A DNA stretch of 64,000 nt from Anaeromicrobium sediminis (GCF_002270055.1 NZ_NIBG01000003.1:262817-326816); one strand, 5' to 3'. Positions 34,429 to 45,000 are shown, counted from the first letter of the stretch. The notes: generated by a model from the sequence alone, not told the origin. Numbers and translations are program-made.

Positions 34429-35064
34429 ATGAGTGAATTATATGAGCAAATATCAGAAAGTATATTAGATGGTGACGTAAGGCAAGTAACAGAATTGGTA
34501 CAAGAAGGGATAGATGAAGGATTAAGTGCAAAAGAACTGTTAAATGATGCCCTATTAGAAGGAATGAATGAAGTTGGAGTATTATTTAAAGACGGTGAAT
34601 TATTTGTACCAGAAGTGCTAATGGCAGCTAGGGCTATGGATGCAGGTGTACAATTATTAAAACCATTACTTCAAGAAGGGGACGTAGTAAAGAAAGGAAA
34701 GATTGTATTTGCTACTGTAAAGGGAGACCTTCATGATATTGGTAAGAAACTTTGTATCATGATGTTAGAAGGTGCTGGTTATGAAGTTGTGGATATTGGA
34801 ATGGATGTGCCACCAGAGAAAATCGTAGAAGGAATTAAAGAACATAATGCAGATATTGTAGCTATGTCAGCTATGCTTACGACTACAATGGCTGCCATGA
34901 AGGAAAGTGTAGAAGCAATAAAAGAAAATGCCTTATACGATAAAGTAAGAATTATGGTAGGCGGAGCACCCGTATCCGAACAATATGCAGTGAGTATAGG
35001 AGCAAATTATTCAGCTGATGCCACATCGGCGGTTGAACTTGCAAATGAGCTTATGGCTGTATAA
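34429..35064 (+). CDS. methyltransferase cognate corrinoid protein (B12-binding)
   Basis: A 211-residue MtbC/MttC-type corrinoid protein that carries the methyl group on cobalt. The N-terminal helical cap is residues 1-90 (LLNDALLEGMNEVGVLFKDGELFVPEVLMAARAM). The Rossmann-like B12 domain has the lower-ligand motif Asp100-Leu-His102-Asp-Ile-Gly105 and ends with VGGAPVSEQYAVSIGANYSADATSAVELA. It would accept methyl from the MttB homologue 2.6 kb downstream and pass it to an MtaA-like partner. TTGAGGAGG precedes the start. Confidence 0.95.
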   Translation: MSELYEQISESILDGDVRQVTELVQEGIDEGLSAKELLNDALLEGMNEVGVLFKDGELFVPEVLMAARAMDAGVQLLKPLLQEGDVVKKGKIVFATVKGDLHDIGKKLCIMMLEGAGYEVVDIGMDVPPEKIVEGIKEHNADIVAMSAMLTTTMAAMKESVEAIKENALYDKVRIMVGGAPVSEQYAVSIGANYSADATSAVELANELMAV

Positions 35065-35320
35065 GTAAAGTTAACTGCGAAATGATGGAAGGTTGTTGAA
35101 TATTTACGGATATCCTTACAAAATGAGAAAAGCCATCACTTTTAAACTTGATGTTCCATGGCTGTAACAATCAATTAGTTTAAAAGGATGACCCAATAAT
35201 TATTATACCATTGAATATTAAAAAATAAAATGTTTTAAGAACAACCTAGTACATATTATAAACAATAATATTCAATGACCTCCATTCATTATATAAAACC
35301 ATATTAAGGGGGCTGTATAC

Positions 35321-36913
35321 ATGGAAAGCGAAAAAAAAGGTTTTTGGTCTTTAGTTAACAAGCAAATATTTTTTCCACCAGCTATTCTATTGACCATCGG
35401 TGTTGCTTTAGGTGTTTTTAATCCTGACGGATTTGGCAAGGGTTCGTCAGTTGCTCTTGGATTTACCCTAAAGTATTTTAGTTGGGCCTATTGTATAGGA
35501 GCAATATTATTAACTTTATTTTGTTTTTGGGCTGGATTTAGTAAGTACGGAAAAATTAAACTAGGTGGACCGGATGCAAAGCCAACTATGGATAGATTTA
35601 CATGGTTTGCTGTAACATTTACATCTTCTTTAGCAATAGGGATTAGTTTTTATTGTGTTGCAGAGCCTATGATGCATTACATGAATCCTCCTACATTCTT
35701 AGGTATAGAGGGAAAGTCTATTGAATCGGCACAAATTGCACTAAGATACACTTATTTACATTGGGCTTTTGTACCTTTTGCCATTTATGTTAGTGCAGGA
35801 GTTGCATGTGCATTTATGTTCCATAACGCATTAAGACCATTTAAAGTTAGTTCATCCCTATATCCTTTAATAGGAGATAAGGCAGATGGCAAGTGGGGTA
35901 ACGCTGTTGATGCACTAGCTATGTTTGCTATGGTTGGTGGAATTGGTACATCCTTTGGATTAGGTACTCTACAAATTGGAGCTGGAATGGACTATTTATG
36001 GGGATTTGAAGCAGGTCCCATGTCATGGACGGTAATTATTGCCGTTATGGTTGTAATCTATACAGCGTCTGCTTGTACTGGTCTTCACAAGGGAATAAAA
36101 TACATAAGTACGGCAAATATGTATATGTATTTTTTCCTTTTAGGAGCTGCATTTATATTTGGACCTAAAATAGCAATACTTGAGAACACACTTACTGCTG
36201 TTGGAGATTATATTGATAATATAATTCCTATGGCATTTAACTTAGATCCTATAAAACAAACGGGTTGGACAAAGGATTGGACCATGTTTTATTGGGCATG
36301 GTGGTTAGCATTTGCACCACTTACAGGTTTATTTATGGTAAAACTAGCTAAAGGTAGAACTATAAGAGAGTTTGTAACTATGAACTTAGTTGCTCCAGCT
36401 ACTTTCGTTATTATATGGTTTGGTGTATTTGGGAGTGCAAGTATCTTTATGGATCATTTTGGTAATGCAGGAATTGGAGCTATTATTAATGAGTACGGAG
36501 TGGAAGTGGCACTATTTGCATTATTCCAGAAGATGCCTTTTGCTACAGTTACTTGTATCGTAGGATTATTAGTAGTTGCAGCGTCGTTTATTACTCAAGC
36601 AGAGGCTGTAAGTTTAACTTTATCAACAATGACTACTGTAGGATTTGACGCAGCTGGAGAAGAAAAAAATCCACCTAAGATTATGACCATGTTTTGGGGA
36701 TTATTAATGGGTGCTATTGCATTAATTCTTCTTCTTACTGGAGGATCTAAGGCACTTCAGACGTCGGTTATTGTATGTGGTTTACCTATTATAGTGTTGC
36801 AGATTGTTATGTCGGTTGCACACGTTAAAGCTATGATTAATGCAAAAGATCTCGATAAGGTTGGAACATTTACAAAGAGAGAAGATCCTCTGATAGAAGA
36901 GGATATAATTTAA
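35321..36913 (+). CDS. BCCT family betaine/carnitine/choline transporter
   Basis: A 530-residue carrier with the twelve-helix BCCT layout and the family tryptophan-rich segment (WTKDWTMFYWAWWLAFAPLTGLFMVKLAKGRTIREF), plus GGIGTSFGLGTLQIGAGMDYLWG. The tryptophans form the quaternary-amine pocket in this family, so the substrate should be a trimethylammonium or dimethylammonium compound such as glycine betaine, proline betaine or carnitine. It lies between the corrinoid protein and the MttB-like gene, supporting import of the methyl donor for catabolism. AAGGGGGCTG precedes the ATG. Confidence 0.95.
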   Translation: MESEKKGFWSLVNKQIFFPPAILLTIGVALGVFNPDGFGKGSSVALGFTLKYFSWAYCIGAILLTLFCFWAGFSKYGKIKLGGPDAKPTMDRFTWFAVTFTSSLAIGISFYCVAEPMMHYMNPPTFLGIEGKSIESAQIALRYTYLHWAFVPFAIYVSAGVACAFMFHNALRPFKVSSSLYPLIGDKADGKWGNAVDALAMFAMVGGIGTSFGLGTLQIGAGMDYLWGFEAGPMSWTVIIAVMVVIYTASACTGLHKGIKYISTANMYMYFFLLGAAFIFGPKIAILENTLTAVGDYIDNIIPMAFNLDPIKQTGWTKDWTMFYWAWWLAFAPLTGLFMVKLAKGRTIREFVTMNLVAPATFVIIWFGVFGSASIFMDHFGNAGIGAIINEYGVEVALFALFQKMPFATVTCIVGLLVVAASFITQAEAVSLTLSTMTTVGFDAAGEEKNPPKIMTMFWGLLMGAIALILLLTGGSKALQTSVIVCGLPIIVLQIVMSVAHVKAMINAKDLDKVGTFTKREDPLIEEDII

Positions 36914-37038
36914 GAATTTATTAATACGTGTTAGATGATATTAAAGATAAGACAATATGCAATATTTAAACAATAGATGATTGTATGATGCATAATATTT
37001 ATTATACAATCATCTCTAACTAAAAGGGGGCTTATATA

Positions 37039-38427
37039 ATGAAAGTAAAAGGAAATTTTGTGACAGAAGAAGATATACAAAAGCTACACAAAGCCACTTT
37101 AAAAATACTTTCAGAAATGGGTGTTAAATTTCATGATGAAAGGGCATTAAAGGTTTTTAGAGACAATGGTGCTAGAGTAGAAGGTGAAGTCGTATACATA
37201 GATGAAGAAATGTTAGACAAGGCTTTAAGTACCATACCAAAATCCTTTGTAGTAAGAGGTAGAGATGAAAAGCATAATGTGGAAATTGGTGGAGGAGAAT
37301 CGGTATTCTGTCCGGCTTATGGGCCTGTATTTGTTAAGAAGGGTGAAGATAATCATTTAGCTCAATGTGAAGATTTAATTAATTTTACTAAGTTAATTCA
37401 ATCTAGTAAAACAATAAATATGTTAAATCCTTACGTGGTTACACCGCAAGATATAGATGTAGAAAGATTGCAAATGTATCAACAGGCTACTTGCTTAAAG
37501 TATGGAACAAAACCTACTATGGCCATTACATCAGGTTATGATATGTCTAAGAAATGTATCGAGTTAATTAAAGATTTTTATAATGATCATGAGAGTTATG
37601 TAACTATAGGTTTAATTAGTGCACTATCACCTTTATCTTACGATGAGGCTATGGTTGGAGGAATATTCGCTTTTGCAGAAGAAAATCAAGCGATTATATT
37701 TGGTTGTGGGGCACTACCAGGAGCAACTTCCCCTGTTACTTTAGCAGGAACTATGGCGGTGGCCAACTCAGAACTTTTAGCGGGTATAGTGTTAGCTCAA
37801 TTAATTAAACCAGGACTTCCAGTGGTTTATGGAAACGTGGCAGCATCAACGGATTTACGTTTTGTTACACCTGCAATTGGTACAGCAGAAGCTGGTCTTA
37901 TTGCATTATTCTCAAGAGCAATCACTAGACACTATGGAATCCCGTGTAGAGGTGGTGGAGCATTAAGTGATTCTAAGCTTCCAGATATGCAAGCGGGAAT
38001 TGAAATATCTTTTGTTATGATACCAACTATTATGTCAGGAGTAGATTATGTAATTCATTCTTGTGGTATTTTAGATTCATTTAATATTATAAGTTATGAA
38101 AAGTTTATTATAGATGAACAAACAATAGAGATGACAAAACGCTTTACAGATGGATTTGAAGTTAACGATGATACTCTTGGTATAGAGGTTATTAAAAATG
38201 TGGGCCATGGCGGACAATATTTAGAAGATATGCATACAGCTATGCATTTTAGAAAAGAGCATTTCTCTCCTAAGTTATTTGAAAGAGCATCCCATGAAGT
38301 ATGGGAGAAAAAAGGGTGCAAAACAGTTTTAGACAATGCATTAAAAGAGATGGATAAGAGACTTTCTAAATACAAAATGCCAGAGATGACAGTAGAACAA
38401 GAAGCTTTATTAGCAAAATATTTATAA
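37039..38427 (+). CDS. MttB superfamily corrinoid methyltransferase (non-pyrrolysine)
   Basis: A 462-residue member of the trimethylamine methyltransferase superfamily, read without any internal amber codon, so it belongs to the non-pyrrolysine group (like MtgB for glycine betaine and MtpB for proline betaine). Typical stretches are LHKATLKILSEMGVKFHDERAL, CGALPGATSPVTLAGTMAVANSE and GKLPDMQAG-like SKLPDMQAGIE. It should methylate the corrinoid protein from a quaternary amine. AAAGGGGGC precedes the ATG. The Asp/Glu racemase-family gene follows 17 bp later. The substrate cannot be fixed from sequence alone. Confidence 0.92.
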   Translation: MKVKGNFVTEEDIQKLHKATLKILSEMGVKFHDERALKVFRDNGARVEGEVVYIDEEMLDKALSTIPKSFVVRGRDEKHNVEIGGGESVFCPAYGPVFVKKGEDNHLAQCEDLINFTKLIQSSKTINMLNPYVVTPQDIDVERLQMYQQATCLKYGTKPTMAITSGYDMSKKCIELIKDFYNDHESYVTIGLISALSPLSYDEAMVGGIFAFAEENQAIIFGCGALPGATSPVTLAGTMAVANSELLAGIVLAQLIKPGLPVVYGNVAASTDLRFVTPAIGTAEAGLIALFSRAITRHYGIPCRGGGALSDSKLPDMQAGIEISFVMIPTIMSGVDYVIHSCGILDSFNIISYEKFIIDEQTIEMTKRFTDGFEVNDDTLGIEVIKNVGHGGQYLEDMHTAMHFRKEHFSPKLFERASHEVWEKKGCKTVLDNALKEMDKRLSKYKMPEMTVEQEALLAKYL

Positions 38428-38444
38428 AGTAGGGGGAATAAGAA

Positions 38445-39233
38445 ATGTATAATGTAGGTAGAGATATGGGAATAAATTATATTAGAGCTAGAAAAAATCA
38501 CAGTTGCTATGGTATGGGACTTGGAATAATGATATTAGATGAAGTATACCCAGGATTTCCAGGAGATGTAAGAAATGCTAGTGGATTCCCTTATCCTGTA
38601 CAATACGATATAGTAAATAATATTGATATTTTCAAATTAGTTTGGGAAGAAGACAAAAGTCAATGTTTACAACCTATATTAGATGCTGCTAAAAGACTTG
38701 AAAAAATGGGATGTAGAGCAATAGCTGCTGAATGTGGATACTTTGCATACTTCCAACAAGAAGTAGCTGGATATGTGGATATCCCAGTATTTATGTCAAG
38801 TTTATTACAAGTTCCAATGATTCAACAAGTTATAGGACCTAAGAAAAAGGTAGCCATTATTGCTGCACAAGGAAAGTTTTTAACTAAGACTCATTTAGAG
38901 AGAGTTGGAATAGATCCAGATAGTAACTATATTATTGCTGGTGCACAAGACGAATATGGATGTACACAATTTGATACTCTATGGGATCATACTAAGAGAC
39001 CAGAAGTACCAGAGGCATATTTTGATAAAGCTGAAGCAGATATGGTTAGAATGTGTAAAGATCTTAAAGAAAAGCATCCTGATATTGGAGCTATTATGTT
39101 AGAATGTACGGGAATGCAACCTTTTGCAAGAGCAATTCAAAGAGAATTAGATTTACCTGTATATAGTTGGGGAACTATGCTAGATTATGCATATTCTGTT
39201 GTAGCTCATAGGGATTATTACGGACATGTATAA
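38445..39233 (+). CDS. aspartate/glutamate racemase-family protein
   Basis: A 262-residue protein of the Asp/Glu/hydantoin racemase superfamily. The two catalytic cysteines are visible in AIAAECGYFAYF and IMLECTGMQPFA. The superfamily includes racemases, maleate isomerase and decarboxylases, all forming a carbanion next to a carboxylate. It is the last gene of the MttB unit, with AGGGGGAATA before the ATG and a terminator behind. A possible job is racemisation of a demethylated amino acid such as N-methylproline or proline; this is inference only. Confidence 0.82.
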   Translation: MYNVGRDMGINYIRARKNHSCYGMGLGIMILDEVYPGFPGDVRNASGFPYPVQYDIVNNIDIFKLVWEEDKSQCLQPILDAAKRLEKMGCRAIAAECGYFAYFQQEVAGYVDIPVFMSSLLQVPMIQQVIGPKKKVAIIAAQGKFLTKTHLERVGIDPDSNYIIAGAQDEYGCTQFDTLWDHTKRPEVPEAYFDKAEADMVRMCKDLKEKHPDIGAIMLECTGMQPFARAIQRELDLPVYSWGTMLDYAYSVVAHRDYYGHV

Positions 39234-39248
39234 AATTTAAATTATATT

Positions 39249-39281
39249 AAATGGCCTAGAATTTTATTCTAGGCCATTTTG
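39249..39281 (+). terminator. rho-independent terminator
   Basis: Stem AATGGCCTAGAAT / ATTCTAGGCCATT with a 3-nt loop and TTTT, ending the MttB-racemase unit. Confidence 0.88.
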
Positions 39282-39396
39282 TAATTACATAAATATGACC
39301 ACAAGGAATTAATAAATAAGGTAAGGATTCTTTTCAGTCCTATATTAATAAGAAGTTAAGTGGTCTAAAATAGGTAGATGTATTAGCTTTTAGAAT

Positions 39397-40080
39397 TTAT
39401 TCTTTAGGATATCTAAAATGATATATTATGGGTGAAATATTCTCATGCCAATACAATAAGGCATCTTCTTCCTTTGTATAGGGGCCACCATTATGGATCA
39501 TTAAAGGGATATCTTCTTCATTTTTAATGTCTGATATGATGGCAATATGATCTATAGGCTTGCCGAATACTACTATGTCTCCACCTTTCCATTCATTTAA
39601 ATTTTCAGAACTTAGATCAGTAGTTAAAACTTTACCGTGTCTTTTAAAAAATGATATTAAATTAGGTACTCTCCTAAAATCTATATTAGGGTCTGGCTTA
39701 CCAGCAACTCTTGGATAAGCTGAGGTATTTTTTCTTATATCCTCATCAACTAAATCCTTTAGATTAATATTAGCTTCCTTTAAAGCTCTCCATATTACAT
39801 CTGTACAGACTCCTTCATTATCGGGAGGATAGCCTCCACTGTAATAGGCGCTTTTGTAAGATGGTTTAGTAGAAGCATCCTTTCTAGCTCCTACTAGAAT
39901 CTTTTGTGCAATAGTAGAACTAGAGTTAATGGGAGTAGTAGTAGAAGGTGTTGAACTTTGCACCACTTCTTTCTTTGTTACACTTATTTTTTGTGTGTTA
40001 TCTATTTTCTTAGCACATGCTGTAAATATTAATAATAGGGATAGATAGAATAAAAGTAAAACTTTTAAATTTTTTTTCAC
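39397..40080 (-). CDS. DUF1287 lipoprotein
   Basis: A 227-residue lipoprotein: signal peptide with lipobox LIFTAC (Cys22), a Ser/Thr-rich linker (residues 38-60), then the DUF1287 domain (SGGYPPDNEGVCTDVIWRALKEANI, GDIVVFGKPIDHIAIISD, MIHNGG). DUF1287 resembles NlpC/P60-like amidase folds, with Cys in GVCTDV and His in DHIAIISD as candidate catalytic residues, but its function is not established. It should sit on the outer face of the membrane. No operon partner is evident. Confidence 0.85.
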   Translation of the reverse strand: MKKNLKVLLLFYLSLLLIFTACAKKIDNTQKISVTKKEVVQSSTPSTTTPINSSSTIAQKILVGARKDASTKPSYKSAYYSGGYPPDNEGVCTDVIWRALKEANINLKDLVDEDIRKNTSAYPRVAGKPDPNIDFRRVPNLISFFKRHGKVLTTDLSSENLNEWKGGDIVVFGKPIDHIAIISDIKNEEDIPLMIHNGGPYTKEEDALLYWHENISPIIYHFRYPKE

Positions 40081-40380
40081 TGTACATATCTCCTTGCTTA
40101 TGATCTATTTCTATAGAATTTCTTCATTTATTGTATCTAATTACTTATTAAAGTATTCTCTTAGGGTGATTAAACATGTATATATGGTCGCATTTAGAGT
40201 AAACTATATGAAAAACTTAATTTATTAAGAAAAGATTAACAAATTATTATTTTTACTTAGGACTTATTTACAAGAAAGTTAAACTATGATAAATTGTATC
40301 ACATAAATATGAATTAGACATTTATTTAAATAACCCATCATACTTGTGCTATAATGATTCTAGTCAGGAGTGAGGAAATA
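40081..40380. other. 300-bp divergent intergenic region
   Basis: AT-rich, no gene. It contains the promoter of the MarR gene, with TATAAT near 40350 and no good -35 hexamer. Nothing else stands out. Confidence 0.4.
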
Positions 40381-40839
40381 ATGTTTGGCGGAAAAATAGA
40401 AAATCATCTTATAAGCTTTTTTAGAAAAGCAAAGAACATTATGAATAGGGAAGCACACCAATACGGAATTCAAGCATCAGAAGTTAGAATATTAGATATT
40501 TTGTATAAGGAAGGAACATTATCACAAGATGCTTTTACATCTAGATTATTTGCAGATAGGACTACTATAAGTAGACGTATTAAAAAACTTGAACTATTGG
40601 GGTATGTGAAAAAGGAAAAGAATTCTAAAGATAATAGAACTTATGAATTATATTTAACAGAAGAAGGGAAATATGTTGCTAGGAAAGTTTTATATATAAG
40701 AGAGAATATAACCCAAATAGTGAAAAATAGCATAAGTGAAGAAGAATTTATGTTATTGGCGAAGATATTAGAAAAAGCAGATAATGGATTAGACGAGCAA
40801 CAGTATTTAAAATGTAAATTAGAAAGAGAAAATGAATAA
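40381..40839 (+). CDS. MarR family transcriptional regulator
   Basis: A 152-residue winged-helix regulator with YGIQASEVRILDILYKEGTLSQDAFTSRLFADRTTISRRIKKLELLGYVKKEKNSKDNRTYELYLTEEG, the full MarR wing-helix pattern. ATG 40381 follows CAGGAGTGAGG. The RND efflux operon starts 99 bp downstream, and between them is a 26-bp tandem repeat with inverted arms, so it is likely the drug-responsive repressor of that operon. Confidence 0.9.
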   Translation: MFGGKIENHLISFFRKAKNIMNREAHQYGIQASEVRILDILYKEGTLSQDAFTSRLFADRTTISRRIKKLELLGYVKKEKNSKDNRTYELYLTEEGKYVARKVLYIRENITQIVKNSISEEEFMLLAKILEKADNGLDEQQYLKCKLERENE

Positions 40840-40858
40840 TATGAAATTTTTAAAAAAG

Positions 40859-40910
40859 CGTGCATGCACACGCAAATAAATAAACGTGCATGCGCACGCA
40901 AATTAATAAA
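40859..40910. repeat. 26-bp tandem repeat in the efflux operon leader
   Basis: Two adjacent 26-bp units (40859-40884 and 40885-40910) differ at two positions. Each begins with a GC-rich inverted repeat, CGTGCATGCACACG in the first and CGTGCATGCGCACG in the second, and ends CAAATAAATAAA or CAAATTAATAAA. They lie between the MarR gene and the adaptor gene and stand out in the AT-rich surroundings, so they are candidate MarR operators. Confidence 0.7.
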
Positions 40911-40938
40911 GAAAAGGAAAATAGGGAGGAAAAGTTTT

Positions 40939-42024
40939 ATGAAGAGAATATTAACCCTTTTAATGGCGGGAATGATCATGTTAACTTTTACTGGTTGTGA
41001 TAAGGCTACGGCAGAGGAGGAGGTCCAATCCTTTAAGACTGTTGAAGTACAGGAGTTAAAGCAAGAGGTAATGCCCGTGCAAATAAAGTATACAGGAACG
41101 GTTAAGGCAGATGTGCAAAAGTCAATAGCATTTAAATCAGGTGGAAAGATATCTAATGTACACGTAAGTAAAGGTGATCATATTAAGCCAGGCCAGACAT
41201 TAGTTAGTTTAGACAAAACAGATTTGTCACTACAAGCTAATGGATCAAAATCCAAACTAGATGCAGCAGCAAATGATGTGAAAAAAACAAAGGATTCTTA
41301 TGAATATCAAAACGATTATTTTACCAAAGTAGAAAAGCTATATGAGCAAAAGGCCATATCTATGGATGATTATAATAAGGCCAGATTAAGTAGAGATAGT
41401 GCAGAAGCTAGTTATAACCAAGCTGTTAATCAGTATAATGCAATGAAACAAGATTATGAAAATAAATTAGAGCTATTAAGTGATGCCACTATCAAATCTG
41501 ATGTGGAAGGATATGTGTTAGATGTTCCCTATGAAAAGGGTGAAATGGTAGGAGCAGGAACGCCTGTTGTAACCATAAGAAATGATAAAAACATAGTTAG
41601 AACTGGTATAACCCAAGAGGATTTAGGAAATGTGAAAGTTGGAGATACGGTTACTATTAAATTAAAAGATGAAACTACAGAGGGTGTTGTTAAAAACATA
41701 GGTCAAGTTCCAGACCCTGCAACTAGAACTTATGATGTGGATATAGCAATACATAAAGACTATCCATTAGAATCTATAGTAAATATTACTTTTGATATAG
41801 GCGAAGAAAATGGAATGTGGATACCAATAGAAGCCATACTATCTTCAAATATTGATTATGTTTATGTAGTAGAAGAAGATAAAGTAATTAGAAAAACAGT
41901 GGAAATAGAAGAAGTTAGAGGAACTCTAGTAAAGGTAAAGGGCTTAAAGGCTAATGACAAATTAATAATAAGAGGAATGAAAAGTGTACGTGATGGAGAT
42001 TTAGTAAAAATCAAAGAGCAATAA
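40939..42024 (+). CDS. RND efflux periplasmic-adaptor-type subunit (lipoprotein)
   Basis: A 361-residue HlyD/MFP-type adaptor anchored as a lipoprotein (lipobox LTFTGC, Cys20). It has the split biotinyl-lipoyl domain (GGKISNVHVSKGDHIKPGQTLVSLD and SDVEGYVLDVPYEKGEMVGAGTPVVTI), a coiled-coil hairpin between (about residues 95-165) and a beta-barrel with GTLVKVKGLKANDKLIIRGMKSVRDGDLV at the end. In a Gram-positive cell it acts on the outer face of the membrane with the RND pump encoded 12 bp downstream. ATG 40939 follows GGGAGGAAAAG. Confidence 0.92.
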   Translation: MKRILTLLMAGMIMLTFTGCDKATAEEEVQSFKTVEVQELKQEVMPVQIKYTGTVKADVQKSIAFKSGGKISNVHVSKGDHIKPGQTLVSLDKTDLSLQANGSKSKLDAAANDVKKTKDSYEYQNDYFTKVEKLYEQKAISMDDYNKARLSRDSAEASYNQAVNQYNAMKQDYENKLELLSDATIKSDVEGYVLDVPYEKGEMVGAGTPVVTIRNDKNIVRTGITQEDLGNVKVGDTVTIKLKDETTEGVVKNIGQVPDPATRTYDVDIAIHKDYPLESIVNITFDIGEENGMWIPIEAILSSNIDYVYVVEEDKVIRKTVEIEEVRGTLVKVKGLKANDKLIIRGMKSVRDGDLVKIKEQ

Positions 42025-42036
42025 TGGAGGTATCCT

Positions 42037-45000
42037 ATGAGTAAAGGAATAACACATGCAGCTATTAAGAATAAGAAGATGACCATATTAATGATAGTTT
42101 TAACATTAATAGTAGGTTTATATAGTTATTATGTATTACCAAGACAAGAGTCACCAGATATAAGTGCACCAGTGGCTCGTATTACTACTGTATATCCAGG
42201 GGCGGCACCAGAGGATGTTGAGGAACTTGTAAGTAAAGTTATTGAGGATGAGGTGGCCAATGTGGAAGGGGTGGATTATGTTAGATCCACATCTAAAAGT
42301 GGCCTATCTACTGTAATAGTTTATTTGAAAGATGGAGCAGACCCAGATGAATCTTGGGATGATTTAAGAGAAAAGATACAACCTGTCCAAGGGAAACTTC
42401 CTAGTGAATGTAGACCTATAGATATTAATACTAATCTGGTGGATACGGCAGGAATAATCATTAGTATGACTGGAGAAGGATATTCTTATCAAGAACTGGC
42501 AAGCTATGCGGATAACTTTAAAAAAGAATTAAGTAAAATAGATGGTGTAAAAAGATTTGAAATAAATGGAGAGTTAGACAAAGAAATAAGTGTGGAAGTA
42601 GATATAGATAAGTTAAACCACTATGGCTTATCACTAGATGATATAGGAAATATTATTCAATCTCAAAATATTAGTATACCATCAGGTGATGTGGATAATG
42701 GCAAAAGTAAAATAAGTGTACAATCAAATGGTACTTATGAATCTATCGATGAAATTAGAAATACCATATTAATGAGCTCAGGTGATGGGAATATATTGAG
42801 ACTAAAGGATATAGCTTCTGTTGAATATGAGATAGATGATTCATCACCAAGGTTTAAGCAAGATGGAAAAGATGCCGTACTTTTAACTGGATATTTTGAA
42901 GAAACTTTAAATGTGGTATTAGTAGGAAATGAAGTCGAAGATAAGATAGAAGAATTAAAGGGGTCTTTACCAGGTGATATAGAATTTAATGAAGTAATAT
43001 TCCAACCAAAGGATGTGGAGAAGTCCATAAATGACTTTATTATAAACTTAATTGAATCTATAGTATTTGTTATATTAGTAGTTTTCTTTGGCATGGGAGG
43101 TAGAAATGCCATAATAGTATCTACTGCCATTCCATTGTCCATATGTATGTCCTTTGTAATTATGTATTTTACTGGAATAAAGCTAGAGCAAATGTCCATA
43201 TCGGCTTTAATAATAGCCTTAGGTATGCTTGTGGATAATGCCATAGTAGTAAGTGATTCTATACAAGGATATATAGATGATGGATTAGCTAAATTTGAAG
43301 CTTGTGTAAAGGGAACTAAGGATGTGGCCATGTCCATGCTTACGTCTACCCTTACAACTGTATTAGCCTTTGCGCCATTGTTATTTATAGGATCAGCTGT
43401 AGGTGAATATATATTTGGGGTTCCGTCAGTAGTTATAATAGCCCTTATGAACTCTTATGTTTGTGCTATGATTACTACACCAACCCTGGCCTATATATTC
43501 TTTAAAAAGAGTAAGAAGAAAGCCCAAAAGGAATCAAAGCTTCGTAACTTCTTTGACAAACTTTTAAAGACAGCAATGAAGAGAAAAGTGGCCATGATAA
43601 TATGTGCAGTAATAGGTTTTGTAAGCATGGGCGTTGCACTTAAAGGATTAGAAGTAAGCATGTTCCCTAAGGCAGATAAAGACCTAATATATATAAACAT
43701 AACATCAGAGAATTCATCAGATTTAAGCCTAACTGAAGATATAGCAGATAATGTGGTAGCCTTAATGGCAGAAGAACCAGAAGTTATAGAGACAGCATCG
43801 GGCATAGGAGACTCATTGCCTAAATTTTATATGACAGTTAGGAGTTCTTCTAAATCAAATGACTTAGCCCAGGTACTCTTAAAAATAGATTTAAAGGAAA
43901 GTACACGATTTAAAAATAGAAGTGAGTTACTTGTATACTTACAGGATAAATTAGATAAAAACATAGTAGGAGGAAAGACAAAGGCTAATTTACTTGATGC
44001 AGGTAGTGGTGGAGACAGTCCTATAAATATAAGACTTTACTCCGATAGCATTGAAGATTTACAAATTGCTACAGATATGCTAACAGAGGCAATAGCAGGA
44101 GTGGAAGGTACTATGAATATAGATGATGACTTTGCATCAAAAGAGTATCAATTTAAAGTTAATGTGGATATGGATAAAGCAAGTATTTACGGAATATCAA
44201 AGTATGATGTTCAGGGAGAAGTGAGTAGAGCATTAAGAGGTAAAAATTCATCTACCTTTAGAAAGAATGGAAATGAATACGATATAATTGTAAAAAGTGA
44301 TATAACTACAAAGGAAGACTTAGAGAATTTAGCAATAAAATCTTCTATAACGGGAAAAAAGGTACTATTAAAGGAAGTAGCAGAAGTAAGCTTAGAAGCT
44401 CAATATCCTCTTATAAGAAGATACGACAGGGAAAGAACTTCCACAATTACTTCAGATTTAAAAAATGGATATACAGCAGGTAATGTGGAGAAGGAGATAA
44501 AAAAAATTGTTAAAGATTTAGACATACCAAGTAATGTAAGGCTAGATTTCGATGGAGAGGCAAGTAGTATTACTGACAGTTTCTCAGATCTAGGAATACT
44601 GTCAATACTATCTCTACTATTAATAATATGTGTATTAGTGTTCCAATTTAATTCATATATGCAACCAATAGTAATACTATCCACAATACCCCTTGCTACT
44701 ATTGGAGCTGTATGGAGTTTATTCTTAACAAGGCAACCATTATCCTTTACAGCAATGCTAGGACTAGTAAGTTTACTAGGGATAGTTGTAAATAATGCCA
44801 TTGTATTAATAGATTACATTAACAGTGAAAGGGAGTCTGGAAAATCTATCGATGAAGCTTGTAGCAGTGCAGTAGATAGACGATTTAGACCAATCATGTT
44901 AAGTACAACTACTACCGTTATAGGTCTAGTACCATTAGTGTTAGCTGGAGGAGAAATGTTTAGACCAATGGCTATTGCCTTAATGGGAGGACTAAGTATT

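Noticed and set aside
37039..38427. Possible pyrrolysine-type MttB with in-frame amber
   Set aside because: The frame is continuous through the whole protein with no internal TAG, so it belongs to the non-pyrrolysine group.
6872..40220. An 18-mer, ACTATATGAAAAACTTAA, found at 6872-6889 and 40203-40220
   Set aside because: No similarity continues on either side, and one such match is expected by chance in AT-rich DNA of this size.
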